Below are positions 1 to 6,406 of a stretch of DNA of 8,752 nucleotides, piece after piece. Source of the DNA: Gemmatimonadaceae bacterium (GTDB lineage Bacteria; Gemmatimonadota; Gemmatimonadetes; Gemmatimonadales; Gemmatimonadaceae); NCBI GenBank assembly GCA_019689955.1, contig JADGGM010000087.1, positions 1 through 8,752 on the forward strand, written 5' to 3'. The notes under the pieces were generated by a model. That model worked only from the letters and a program-made list of their open reading frames with translations. It searched no databases and was not told where the DNA came from. The position numbers and the translations under genes were made by a program. Position 1 is the first letter of the stretch, and each line of letters starts with the position of its first letter.

Positions 1-37
1 GTAGTGATGTGCGCGACATCGCGAACCATGAGTCCCG

Positions 38-124
38 GGATGGGTGGCCGAGTGGTTTAAGGCGCACGCCTGGAAAGCGTGTGGGGTGTAACAGCCCTCG
101 CGGGTTCGAATCCCGCCCCATCCG
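38..124 (+). tRNA. tRNA-Ser (anticodon GGA)
   Basis: This is a complete class II tRNA of 87 nt. The acceptor arms 38-44 and 117-123 pair perfectly over 7 bp. The D-arm region is at 47-63. The anticodon stem 65-69/77-81 is a perfect 5 bp, with anticodon GGA at 72-74 in a 7-base loop, so it reads UCC and UCU serine codons. A long variable arm typical of Ser tRNAs lies between 82 and 99. The T-arm 100-104/112-116 is perfect, with a TTCGAAT loop. The discriminator base is G124, as expected for serine. CCA is not encoded. No second tRNA follows. Confidence 0.97.
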
Positions 125-137
125 TGACACAAGCGGT

Positions 138-173
138 AGCCCCGCATTGGCCGAGCGGCTGATGCGGGGCTTT
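138..173 (+). terminator. hairpin terminator downstream of tRNA-Ser
   Basis: A perfect 10-bp inverted repeat pairs 138-147 with 162-171. The enclosed bases add GCC/GGC pairs (150-152/157-159) flanked by G-U wobbles, so the hairpin is nearly continuous around a GAGC loop. Only a short T-run (171-173) follows, then another TTT at 177-179. Its position 13 nt after the tRNA end fits an intrinsic terminator for the tRNA transcript. Confidence 0.75.
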
Positions 174-183
174 CCGTTTCCGC

Positions 184-211
184 TTGACATCGACGTAATC
201 GGGCGTAACTC
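184..211 (+). promoter_or_regulatory. possible sigma-70 promoter for the permease
   Basis: A perfect TTGACA -35 hexamer is at 184-189. After a 16-base spacer comes TAACTC at 206-211, which is a poor -10 match. It lies in the 268-base gap after the tRNA terminator and about 180 bases before the permease start, the only downstream gene it could serve. The weak -10 makes this a low-confidence call. The rest of the gap holds no recognisable gene. Confidence 0.3.
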
Positions 212-381
212 CATCCTCGGCGCACGACAGACAGCGCGATGGCGCGCCGCAAAATCTACTGTGCCACGTGCATCGCGGTTGCCGAGCGTCGATGCTCGAT
301 GTGCACCCTATTGTGATGCCCCCGTTGTGCCCGGGTCAGACGCCAGGCGCGCGTCGTCGCAGGATGAGGCGCAGTGAGCTC

Positions 382-389
382 GAGGTGAT
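382..389 (+). promoter_or_regulatory. ribosome binding site of the permease gene
   Basis: GAGGTGAT matches eight consecutive bases of the anti-Shine-Dalgarno complement. It ends three bases before the ATG at 393, with the GAGG core about 7 bases away. This decides the permease start at 393. Confidence 0.85.
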
Positions 390-392
390 CCG

Positions 393-2915
393 ATGATTGG
401 ACGGGACCCCACAATTGCGACTCGCAGCCTCGTTCCCCACGCGAGCCGTGCACACACGGGCGGGATCGACGCCGTGCTCCGCGAGGGTCGACAGGCCGCC
501 CGTGCGCTCAGGCGAAACCCGGGGTTGGTTATCGGCGCGATCGTATCGCTTGGCCTCGGTATCGGGCTGAATGCGTCGGTCTTCTCCGTAACCAACGCCA
601 TGCTGTTCAAGCCGTTGCCGGTCCCTACGGGTTCACGTCTCGTCCAGCTCTTTTTCGCCGGCCACGGGCAGGACTATCGGCAGGCGTCGTATCCCGATTA
701 CATCGAGCTCCGTGATCACGTCCGGACGCTCGACGGGATCGCGACCTACGCGATCCAGCCGGCGAGCGTGCGCGTTCATGATATTCCGGAGGCGATGACG
801 CTGTGCGCGGTTTCGGGCAATTTCTTTCGACTCCTCGCCGTTCGACCGGCACGCGGACGCCTCATCTTGCCGGATGACGATCTGGTCCCCGGGGCGTCGG
901 CCGTGGCGGTGATCAGCCGCGAATTCTGGCGGCGTGAGTGGAACGATGGCCCGCGCGCGATCGGGCAAACTCTCGTGGCCAACGGCGTACCGCTCACCAT
1001 CATCGGCGTGACCCAGGCCGACTTTGCCGGTCCGATGCCTGGCGCTGCGTTCGACCTCTACGTTCCGGCCATGATGCGCGGAACGCTCTCGGGTCGCGGG
1101 GCGACGCCGAGGGACTTGGAGCGCACGTCCCGATGGGGGTGGATGCTCGGTCGGCTCCGCCCGGGAACCAGTGTCCGCGCCGCGCAATCCGAGCTCGCGG
1201 CATTCGCCGCGGTGCTTGGGCGGGAATACCCGCAGACCGACTCCGGCTTGACGATCAGAGTCACCCCAGCCAGAGGGATGCGCCCGGACCTGCAGCATCA
1301 GACGGAGCCCTTCCTGCGATTGGTCTCGGGGATCGTGCTCGTCGTTCTGCTGATTGCGTGCATCAATGTCGCCGGCCTCATGCTGGCGCGCATCGCCGTC
1401 AGAGAGCATGAGATCGCAATTCGTCGATCGCTCGGCGCGAGCCACATCGTGATCGCCCGTCAGATCCTCCTCGAGAGTCTGCTGCTCGCAGCGCTCGGTG
1501 GTCTCGTGGGGACGGTGCTCGCCTATGGCGGGGCGCACGGTTTGCGGCTGCTCCTGACGCCGCCGGTGGACCTCGGGCTCCGTGTCTACTACGACTTCGT
1601 GCCGGACAGGCGCGTTGTCGTCTTCATTGCGTTGGCATCGCTCGTCAGCGGGCTGGCATTTGGGATCGCAACGGCACTGCGTGCCACGCACACCAACGTC
1701 GCGTTTACCGCACGCAGCTCCATCGCAGCCGGTCGGCGGCAACATCGGATCCGGAGCGCCGTCGTCGTGGCCCAGACGGCACTTGCCGTGACGCTCCTGC
1801 TGACAGCCGGGGTGTTCGTCATGACGATATACGGCGCCCTGCATGCGGACCCTGGCTTCCACGTCGAAGGGGTGACCATCGCCGAGGTCACCCCGCAGCG
1901 GCGCGAGCTCGGCGGTCGGAGCAGGCAAGCGTTCGAGGATGCGCTTCTGGCGCGATTGCGTGCGACGCCGCAACTGTCCGCGGTTGGTTTGGCGTCGACC
2001 GAGCTCCTGGGCGCCGCATCCGACGTCGCGGTCGTGACACCGCCGCGTGAGGCCCGTGCACCGAGCGATGCAGAGTGGCGGGTACCAGTAAACGCGGTGA
2101 CGCCGGGAACGCTCGAGCTGCTGGGGATCCCTGTGTTGCGCGGGCGGTCGTTCGGGGAGGAGGACCGTGAAGCAGCGCCGCGTGTGGCAATCGTGAATCG
2201 GACGCTCGCCCACCAGCTCGCGCCAGGAGGAGATGTAATCGGCCACGTCGTGTTGGTGGACAGCCAGGCGGTCGAGATCGTCGGTGTGGTGCCCGATGCG
2301 CGATATGTCGGCAGCGCCGACACGGATACCCCGTACATGTTTCTGCCATACGCGCAGAACCGGGCTCGAGCGTTCACCACGGTCATCTATGCACGGTCGT
2401 ACCGTGGGGAGTCGGCGTCGGCAATCACTGCCATTCGACATGCTGTCCGCGCTCTGGCTCCCGACCTGCCCGTCACCGGTGCGGCGCCGCTGGGCGATCA
2501 GGTTCGGCTACTCATGAATCGCACGCGGATCGCAGCGACGCTGGCCGGCGTTGCTGCGCTCATCGCCTTGATCCTGTCCGCGGCGGGAACGCATGCGCTC
2601 ATGGCGCACTCCGTTGTCGAGCGGTTTCGCGAGATCGGCATCCGCATGGCGTTGGGTGCGCAACGGTCCCGCGTACGCGGCATGCTGCTCGGACGCGCGA
2701 TCGTTCTCGCGGGTAGCGGTACCGCAGCCGGAACCCTCCTCGGGCTCGCGGTCGTGCGAGTGGTGCGTAGCCGGCTCGAGGGCCTGGTGAGCGTGGGGCC
2801 CGCGATCGTGGTCGCAGTCGCCCTATTGACGTTCGGCGTTGCGGTCGTGGCGACCTGGTGGCCCGCGCAACGTGCGACGCGCATCGATCCGATGATGGTA
2901 ATGCGAGCGGAATAG
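393..2915 (+). CDS. ADOP-type ABC transporter permease (duplicated MacB/FtsX)
   Basis: This 840-residue inner-membrane protein has the ADOP (duplicated orphan permease) layout. A basic N-terminal segment (about 30-44, with RRNPG) leads into a membrane helix at about 46-69. A MacB-type periplasmic domain follows (about 75-300, with SGNFF at 141-145), then helices at about 308-333, 358-380, 407-428 and 456-480. A second periplasmic domain lies at about 490-710, and the last three helices are at about 715-738, 768-790 and 803-823. Both halves carry the FtsX cytoplasmic signature, EIAIRRSLGA at 340-349 and EIGIRMALGA at 747-756, which shows the internal duplication. The C-terminus RATRIDPMMVMRAE is typical. 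MacB-like permeases use an ABC ATPase to drive export or mechanical signalling across the envelope. No ATPase, membrane-fusion protein or PadR-type regulator gene is adjacent, so substrate and partner are unknown. The start is fixed by a strong ribosome binding site. Confidence 0.93.
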   Translation: MIGRDPTIATRSLVPHASRAHTGGIDAVLREGRQAARALRRNPGLVIGAIVSLGLGIGLNASVFSVTNAMLFKPLPVPTGSRLVQLFFAGHGQDYRQASYPDYIELRDHVRTLDGIATYAIQPASVRVHDIPEAMTLCAVSGNFFRLLAVRPARGRLILPDDDLVPGASAVAVISREFWRREWNDGPRAIGQTLVANGVPLTIIGVTQADFAGPMPGAAFDLYVPAMMRGTLSGRGATPRDLERTSRWGWMLGRLRPGTSVRAAQSELAAFAAVLGREYPQTDSGLTIRVTPARGMRPDLQHQTEPFLRLVSGIVLVVLLIACINVAGLMLARIAVREHEIAIRRSLGASHIVIARQILLESLLLAALGGLVGTVLAYGGAHGLRLLLTPPVDLGLRVYYDFVPDRRVVVFIALASLVSGLAFGIATALRATHTNVAFTARSSIAAGRRQHRIRSAVVVAQTALAVTLLLTAGVFVMTIYGALHADPGFHVEGVTIAEVTPQRRELGGRSRQAFEDALLARLRATPQLSAVGLASTELLGAASDVAVVTPPREARAPSDAEWRVPVNAVTPGTLELLGIPVLRGRSFGEEDREAAPRVAIVNRTLAHQLAPGGDVIGHVVLVDSQAVEIVGVVPDARYVGSADTDTPYMFLPYAQNRARAFTTVIYARSYRGESASAITAIRHAVRALAPDLPVTGAAPLGDQVRLLMNRTRIAATLAGVAALIALILSAAGTHALMAHSVVERFREIGIRMALGAQRSRVRGMLLGRAIVLAGSGTAAGTLLGLAVVRVVRSRLEGLVSVGPAIVVAVALLTFGVAVVATWWPAQRATRIDPMMVMRAE

Positions 2916-2966
2916 GCGATCGGCGGACGGCCTGGTCGGTCGCGGGCGAGCCGTTGAGGGTAGGGC

Positions 2967-3002
2967 GGGCGCAAGGCGGCCGGAGGCTTTTTCCTTTCGC
3001 CC
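2967..3002 (+). terminator. possible weak terminator after the permease
   Basis: An imperfect long hairpin pairs 2967-2971 with 2998-3002 and 2973-2976 with 2993-2996, with one mismatch between the two blocks. Its loop contains a small GCC-GGA-GGC hairpin followed by TTTTT (2988-2992). Either form could stop transcription about 50-90 bases after the permease stop codon. The inner stem is only 3 bp, so the call is weak. Confidence 0.3.
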
Positions 3003-3060
3003 CTCGGACGTGCGTGCCGAAATTGCTCGCTACGAGAGCCGACCCACTCCGAGTTGCGTG

Positions 3061-3078
3061 CGTCGCATCAATGCGACG
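3061..3078. repeat. 8-bp inverted repeat
   Basis: CGTCGCAT at 3061-3068 is the exact reverse complement of ATGCGACG at 3071-3078, separated by two bases. As DNA it is a near-continuous palindrome suited to a dimeric regulator. As RNA it gives a 7-bp stem with a TCAA loop. No T-run follows, so it is not a standard terminator. Confidence 0.6.
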
Positions 3079-3095
3079 AGGGCAGGGTCAATAGG

Positions 3096-3123
3096 CTCGG
3101 ACGGTGCTAAAGGGCCGTCCGGG
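3096..3123. repeat. 9-bp hairpin upstream of the toxin-antitoxin genes
   Basis: CGGACGG at 3098-3104 pairs exactly with CCGTCCG at 3115-3121. A T-G wobble and a C-G pair extend the stem to 3096/3123. The loop has ten bases. GTTAGAT follows at 3125-3131. There is no T-tract. Function is unknown; a regulator site or RNA leader element is possible. Confidence 0.55.
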
Positions 3124-3233
3124 CGTTAGATTTGCCTCGGGGGCAGAGAGGCGTGTGACTTGGCCCGCGGCCGATCGACAAATAGAGAGGGTGCGGTCCG
3201 ACAACATTGCGCCCGTCCAATGGCTGGTCGGCT

Positions 3234-3255
3234 CGCTCGCCGTTGAGGCGAAGCG
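3234..3255 (+). promoter_or_regulatory. bulged hairpin just before the antitoxin ribosome binding site
   Basis: CGCTCGCC (3234-3241) pairs with GGCG-A-AGCG (3247-3255), giving 8 bp with one bulged A around a five-base loop. It ends six bases before the GGGAGG ribosome binding site at 3261-3266. Toxin-antitoxin complexes commonly repress their own promoter through such repeats, so this is a candidate operator or translation-control element. This is inferred from position only. Confidence 0.35.
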
Positions 3256-3270
3256 ACAGTGGGAGGGACC

Positions 3271-3504
3271 ATGACGAAAACGGTACAAGTGGTCTACGAC
3301 GGTTCCGTGCTCCGGCCGGAGGAGCCGGACGCCCTCAAGGGGCTCCCGATCAACGTTCCGTTCGAGATCACGCTCGAAGGCCCGCGCTTGGAGCCGGGGG
3401 AGTCGCTCCGGCTCCTGGCTTCGCTCGACCTGGACGAGCCGGCGGATAGCGCGGAGCACCTGGACGAATATCTCGAAGCCATCCGCCGTGAGAGCGAGCG
3501 GTGA
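3271..3504 (+). CDS. DUF104/AF2212-like antitoxin
   Basis: This small 77-residue protein is the likely antitoxin of the downstream PIN toxin. Its N-terminal half (TVQVVYDGSVLRPEEP, about 4-19, then a short hydrophobic strand near 30-35) resembles the beta-rich start of DUF104/AF2212-like antitoxins, which usually read as Y-x-x-G-V-x-(K/R)-P. The C-terminal half is acidic and helical, ending in a charged stretch (about 55-77) likely to wrap the toxin. I chose ATG 3271 because GGGAGG (3261-3266) lies just upstream; an in-frame GTG at 3259 overlaps that site and is less likely. The stop TGA overlaps the toxin GTG start (GTGA at 3501-3504), so the two genes are translationally coupled, antitoxin first. 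The DUF104 relation rests on motif resemblance only. Confidence 0.8.
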   Translation: MTKTVQVVYDGSVLRPEEPDALKGLPINVPFEITLEGPRLEPGESLRLLASLDLDEPADSAEHLDEYLEAIRRESER

Positions 3505-3935
3505 GCCCGCGGCTCGACGGGCGCCTCTTTCTCGACACGTCGTTCTCCATTGCACTAGCAGTCAAGGCCGACGCGTATCACGACCGAGCCCTGGCGCTCA
3601 TGCAGCAGGTTTTCGCGGAGCGCCCGCAGCTCGTGACGACACGGTCGGTGCTCTTGGAGATCGGTGACCGGCTGGGCAAAGCGCGGAATCGTCCCAAGGC
3701 GGTCCAGGCGCTCATGGCACTCGAATCCGACCCCCTCGTTCAGATCGTCCCGCTCTCGGACGCGCTGTACGACCACGCCTTTCAGCTCTTCCAGGCGCGA
3801 CCCGACAAGGAATGGGGGATGACGGACTGTGTGTCGTTCGTGGTGATGCGTGAATTGCGGATGACGTCGGCCTTGACGGCCGACCGCCACTTCGAAGAGG
3901 CGGGATTCCGGGCGCTGCTGCGGGAAGAAAAGTAG
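3501..3935 (+). CDS. vapC: VapC-type PIN-domain ribonuclease toxin
   Basis: This 144-residue protein covers one complete PIN domain, the usual VapC size. The acidic metal-binding residues stand in the expected order: D12 in FLDTSF, E53 in LLEIGD, D109 in GMTDC and D128 in TADRHF. The C-terminal motif TADRHFEEAGF is typical of the VapC subgroup whose genes follow DUF104-like antitoxins. VapC toxins are magnesium-dependent endoribonucleases that cut tRNA or rRNA when freed from antitoxin; the target here is unknown. The start is GTG at 3501, overlapping the antitoxin stop, with only a weak purine-rich ribosome site, consistent with coupled translation giving less toxin than antitoxin. The active site appears intact. 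In the 192 bases after it I see only an inverted repeat. Confidence 0.9.
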   Translation: MSPRLDGRLFLDTSFSIALAVKADAYHDRALALMQQVFAERPQLVTTRSVLLEIGDRLGKARNRPKAVQALMALESDPLVQIVPLSDALYDHAFQLFQARPDKEWGMTDCVSFVVMRELRMTSALTADRHFEEAGFRALLREEK

Positions 3936-4000
3936 ACAGATTCGAGGCGTCGGCGAGTCTTTTGTTGCACCCAAGGATTCGCCTGGCTCGTTGCAGGTGG

Positions 4001-4030
4001 CGCGCGTAAGTACGCGGCGCCGTACGCGCG
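4001..4030. repeat. 8-bp inverted repeat upstream of the peptidase
   Basis: CGCGCGTA (4001-4008) is the exact reverse complement of TACGCGCG (4023-4030), with 14 bases between. A competing pairing joins GTACG (4010-4014) to CGTAC (4021-4025). It sits about 100 bases before the peptidase start in the 192-base gap after the toxin gene. It could be an operator or a hairpin in the 5' leader. There is no T-run. Confidence 0.5.
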
Positions 4031-4127
4031 TCAGTGGGTAGAGGAGCGCGCGGCGAGTCGGTGTTGTGGCGTGCGCTTCACGGTGGCGCTCCCCGTCGCC
4101 GCCGGCTCACGTCATCCGAGTGCATCG

Positions 4128-6260
4128 ATGCCGCGTCCGTTCGTTCGCGCCTTCCTTGCGAGTTTCACATCGTCCATCATCGTGCTGGCCGCGCGGCCGG
4201 CTCGCACGCAGTCGGGCGCCCCGGCGCCGACCTCGCTCGTTGGAGCGCGGACCCCGGCGGCGCTCGGCGCGCTGGTGCTGCAGCGGTTCGCCACCGGCAC
4301 GCCCGAAGCGTTCGATAGCGTCTATCCCGACCGGTTCGGGCGCGAGGTGGTGCGGCGCGCGGTCCAGCAGAAAGCGACGCGCCGCGGCGACGTGAGCCGC
4401 GCCGTGTGGCGCGATGCGCACCGCGCCGTGATCCTGCTCGGCGGGACCGTGGTCAGCGAGAGCTCCGAGGACGACGCCAACCGCACGCGCGCCTTCTCGG
4501 GGCTGTACGAAGCGGTGGACTCCGGCGGACGCTGGACCATCGCGCGCAAGCTGCCGATCGACAGCGGAAACGCCATCCGCGCTCACACGCTACACGTGAC
4601 GCTCACCCCCGGGAAGGGCATCCGCGTCACCGACACGCTCGCGCTCGCCGTCGGGAGTCCGTACGGCTTCACGGTGCGCCTCAACGGACGCGCGCGGCTC
4701 TCGACCGTGCGGCTCGACGGCCGCGCGGCGGACTACGTCTTCGGTGGGAACGTGCTGTGGGTGCGCGCGGCCCCGCGCCGGCGGGCGCAGCTCGTCCTCA
4801 CCTACACGCTCGACGAGGAGCGGCCGGAGGGAGGCGACTCGACGCAGCGCGGCGCCCGATCGGCCGCGCCGGCGTACGGGGCGTACCACAACACCTTCGT
4901 CTGGCACCCGTTCTTCGAGTACAACAGCGCGAACGACCTCGCGCAGCTCGACATCACGGTCCGGCTCCCGGCGGCGTACCACCTCACCACGAGCCTCCCG
5001 CAGACCGAGACGGTGCGCGATGGCGTGCGCACCGTGCACGGCCGCTCGCAGGAGCCGGACTTTCTGGGCGCGATCATCTACGACCGCGACTGGCGCCCCG
5101 AGACGACCACGGTGGAGGGCGTGCGCCTCGAGAGCTTCCTCGCGCCGGGCTTCCCCTACACGCACGACTCGCTCGCGGCGGAGCTCGCGCCGGTCTACCG
5201 CCTCCTCAGCGCGCGCTTCGGGCCGTTGGCGTCGCGCTACATCGCCGCCGTGGAAGACCGCGCGATCGGGGCGAGCGGGTTCCGCGTGCGCATGAACGAC
5301 GCGATCGTCTCCGGATCCCGCCCGCGGGTGCTCAGCGACACGGCGTACGTCCCCACCGCCGCGTTCGCGCACGAGGTGTCGCACGCGTGGACCATGAACG
5401 CGACCGGGCCCGCGGCCAACTTCCTCCGCGAGGGGTGGGCCACGTACTGCGAGGCGCTCGCCCTCGGGATGCGCTACGGGCCCGAAGCCGCCGACGCGCT
5501 CCGCGAGATCTCGCGCGCCGGGTACCTCTCCGGACCCGAGGGGAGGCAGAGCATCCTCGGCGATCCGGACAACGGCCGCCTGCACTACGCGAAGGGGGTG
5601 TGGATCTTCTCCATGCTCAACACGATCATGGGCGACTCCGCCTTCGACCGCGGGATGCGCGCGTACATGCGGCACCTCGGCGGACGGGCGGGATACGAGG
5701 AGCTCATCGCGGAGCTCTCCAGGGCGGCGGGGCGCGATCTGCACGGGTTCGTCATGCCGTGGCTCACGGAGAAGTACATCCCCGACATCCGCACGGAGAT
5801 CGACGGGCAACGGGTGATCTTCACGCAGGTGCAGCCCGGCGCGACGTTCGAGCTGCCGCTGGACGTGGAGCTGGCCACCGCCGCGGGGCCGGTGCGCCGG
5901 ACGGTCCAGCTCGCGCACCGCGCGGACACGGTCGACGTGAGCGACGTGGGCGCGGTCGCCGCGGTGCGCCTCGACCCGGACCACCACCTCCTCATCCAGC
6001 GCCACCTCGGCGAGGTGGTGCGCTTCGCCGTCCACGCGCCCGAGGCGAAGTCGGTCACCCTCCTGGGCCCCGCGAGGCCGACGCCGGCCACGCGGTCCGG
6101 GGACGACTGGGTGGTCGAGCTCCCGCTTTCGGAGGGGCGCTACTTCTGGGCGTGGCAGATCGATGGGCACGTGGACGAGCCGGGGACGCCGGGGGGGGCC
6201 CCGAGTCACTACGGCGTCCGCGTGGTGCGCCCGCTGGTGCCGGTCCCCCCGGCACACTGA
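4128..6260 (+). CDS. secreted M1-like zinc metallopeptidase with C-terminal CBM48-like domain
   Basis: This 710-residue protein starts with a signal-peptide-like segment (basic MPRPFVR, hydrophobic 8-22, likely cleavage near 26-29), so it probably acts outside the cytoplasm. After a region of unknown relation (about 35-145) and a beta-rich part resembling the M1 N-terminal domain (about 150-340), the gluzincin catalytic core holds HEVSH at 415-419 and the third zinc ligand E435 in LREGWATY. Y487 in HYAKG matches the M1 transition-state tyrosine. The His-Glu gap is 15 residues, against 18 in classic M1 enzymes, and no GXMEN substrate motif is seen. Residues about 628-700 (FAVHAPEA...VTLLG, then LPLSEGRYFWAWQIDG) look like a CBM48-type beta sandwich lacking part of its carbohydrate-binding region. 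I chose ATG 4128 because it gives the signal peptide; GTG 4071 would add 19 residues and mask it. Neither start has a good ribosome site. Substrate is unknown. Confidence 0.85.
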   Translation: MPRPFVRAFLASFTSSIIVLAARPARTQSGAPAPTSLVGARTPAALGALVLQRFATGTPEAFDSVYPDRFGREVVRRAVQQKATRRGDVSRAVWRDAHRAVILLGGTVVSESSEDDANRTRAFSGLYEAVDSGGRWTIARKLPIDSGNAIRAHTLHVTLTPGKGIRVTDTLALAVGSPYGFTVRLNGRARLSTVRLDGRAADYVFGGNVLWVRAAPRRRAQLVLTYTLDEERPEGGDSTQRGARSAAPAYGAYHNTFVWHPFFEYNSANDLAQLDITVRLPAAYHLTTSLPQTETVRDGVRTVHGRSQEPDFLGAIIYDRDWRPETTTVEGVRLESFLAPGFPYTHDSLAAELAPVYRLLSARFGPLASRYIAAVEDRAIGASGFRVRMNDAIVSGSRPRVLSDTAYVPTAAFAHEVSHAWTMNATGPAANFLREGWATYCEALALGMRYGPEAADALREISRAGYLSGPEGRQSILGDPDNGRLHYAKGVWIFSMLNTIMGDSAFDRGMRAYMRHLGGRAGYEELIAELSRAAGRDLHGFVMPWLTEKYIPDIRTEIDGQRVIFTQVQPGATFELPLDVELATAAGPVRRTVQLAHRADTVDVSDVGAVAAVRLDPDHHLLIQRHLGEVVRFAVHAPEAKSVTLLGPARPTPATRSGDDWVVELPLSEGRYFWAWQIDGHVDEPGTPGGAPSHYGVRVVRPLVPVPPAH

Positions 6261-6281
6261 CGCGCGCCGCGCGCCGCCGCT

Positions 6282-6294
6282 CCCCGCTCCGGGG
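6282..6294 (+). repeat. short GC hairpin after the peptidase gene
   Basis: CCCCG (6282-6286) and CGGGG (6290-6294) pair over 5 bp around CTC, 21 bases after the peptidase stop. No T-run follows. It might contribute to 3' end formation of the peptidase mRNA, but this is weak. Confidence 0.3.
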
Positions 6295-6296
6295 CG

Positions 6297-6325
6297 TTGG
6301 TGGAAGGGGGCGCGAGGGTTACATT
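6297..6325 (+). promoter_or_regulatory. candidate promoter for the helicase leader
   Basis: TTGGTG (6297-6302) and TACATT (6320-6325) are separated by 17 bases, the optimal sigma-70 spacing. Each keeps the strongest consensus positions (TTG; TA and final T). Predicted initiation would be near 6331-6334. This is the only promoter-like match I see between the peptidase stop and the helicase start, and it lies upstream of the terminator at 6373-6406. Confidence 0.45.
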
Positions 6326-6336
6326 TCTTCCATGCC

Positions 6337-6355
6337 CTGCGCGCGCCGCGCGCAG
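6337..6355 (+). promoter_or_regulatory. leader hairpin with anti-terminator complementarity
   Basis: CTGCGCGC (6337-6344) pairs perfectly with GCGCGCAG (6348-6355) around a three-base GCC loop. The overlapping segment CCCTGC (6335-6340) is the exact reverse complement of GCAGGG (6371-6376), which includes the start of the downstream terminator's 5' arm. The two pairings exclude each other: the local hairpin permits the terminator, and the long-range pairing would disrupt it. Confidence 0.5.
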
Positions 6356-6372
6356 ACACGTTCCGGAGATGC

Positions 6373-6406
6373 AGGGACCGGCCGTACGCGCCGGTCCCTT
6401 TTTTTT
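6373..6406 (+). terminator. intrinsic terminator/attenuator in the helicase leader
   Basis: AGGGACCGGC (6373-6382) pairs perfectly over 10 bp with GCCGGTCCCT (6390-6399) around a seven-base loop. It runs directly into eight T residues (6399-6406), a textbook rho-independent terminator. It lies 113 bases after the peptidase stop and ends 12 bases before the helicase ATG at 6419, leaving no room for a promoter in between. It may end peptidase transcripts and also control helicase expression by attenuation. Confidence 0.88.

Larger units (their letters stand above)
2916..3270. other. 355-base intergenic region with several inverted repeats
   Basis: I see no credible gene here; the open frames lack family features and overlap real genes. 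It holds a possible weak terminator for the permease (about 2967-3002), an 8-bp inverted repeat at 3061-3078, a 9-bp hairpin at 3096-3123, a candidate promoter at about 3160-3188 (TTGGCC, 17 bases, TAGAGA; poor -10), and a bulged hairpin at 3234-3255 just before the antitoxin ribosome binding site. These could be operator or leader elements of the toxin-antitoxin cassette, but none can be assigned from sequence alone. Confidence 0.6.

Noticed and set aside
9..377. A 122-codon open frame covering the tRNA gene.
   Set aside because: It runs through the tRNA and its terminator and has no protein-family features.
633..2441. A 602-codon minus-strand open frame opposite the permease.
   Set aside because: It has no recognisable domain and its composition is that of a complementary shadow. 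The plus-strand frame has clear FtsX repeats and a strong ribosome binding site.
3000..3131. A complete integron attC site ending in GTTAGAT at 3125-3131.
   Set aside because: No matching RYYYAAC core occurs within the preceding roughly 120 bases and no integrase gene is visible, so only one half-site matches.
117..4127. A direct repeat of the tRNA-Ser 3' end marking an island boundary.
   Set aside because: I looked for a second copy of the T-arm and acceptor sequence downstream and found none in the window.
4590..6359. A 589-codon minus-strand open frame opposite the peptidase.
   Set aside because: Arg/Val/His-rich composition without motifs; it is explained by high GC and the real plus-strand peptidase.
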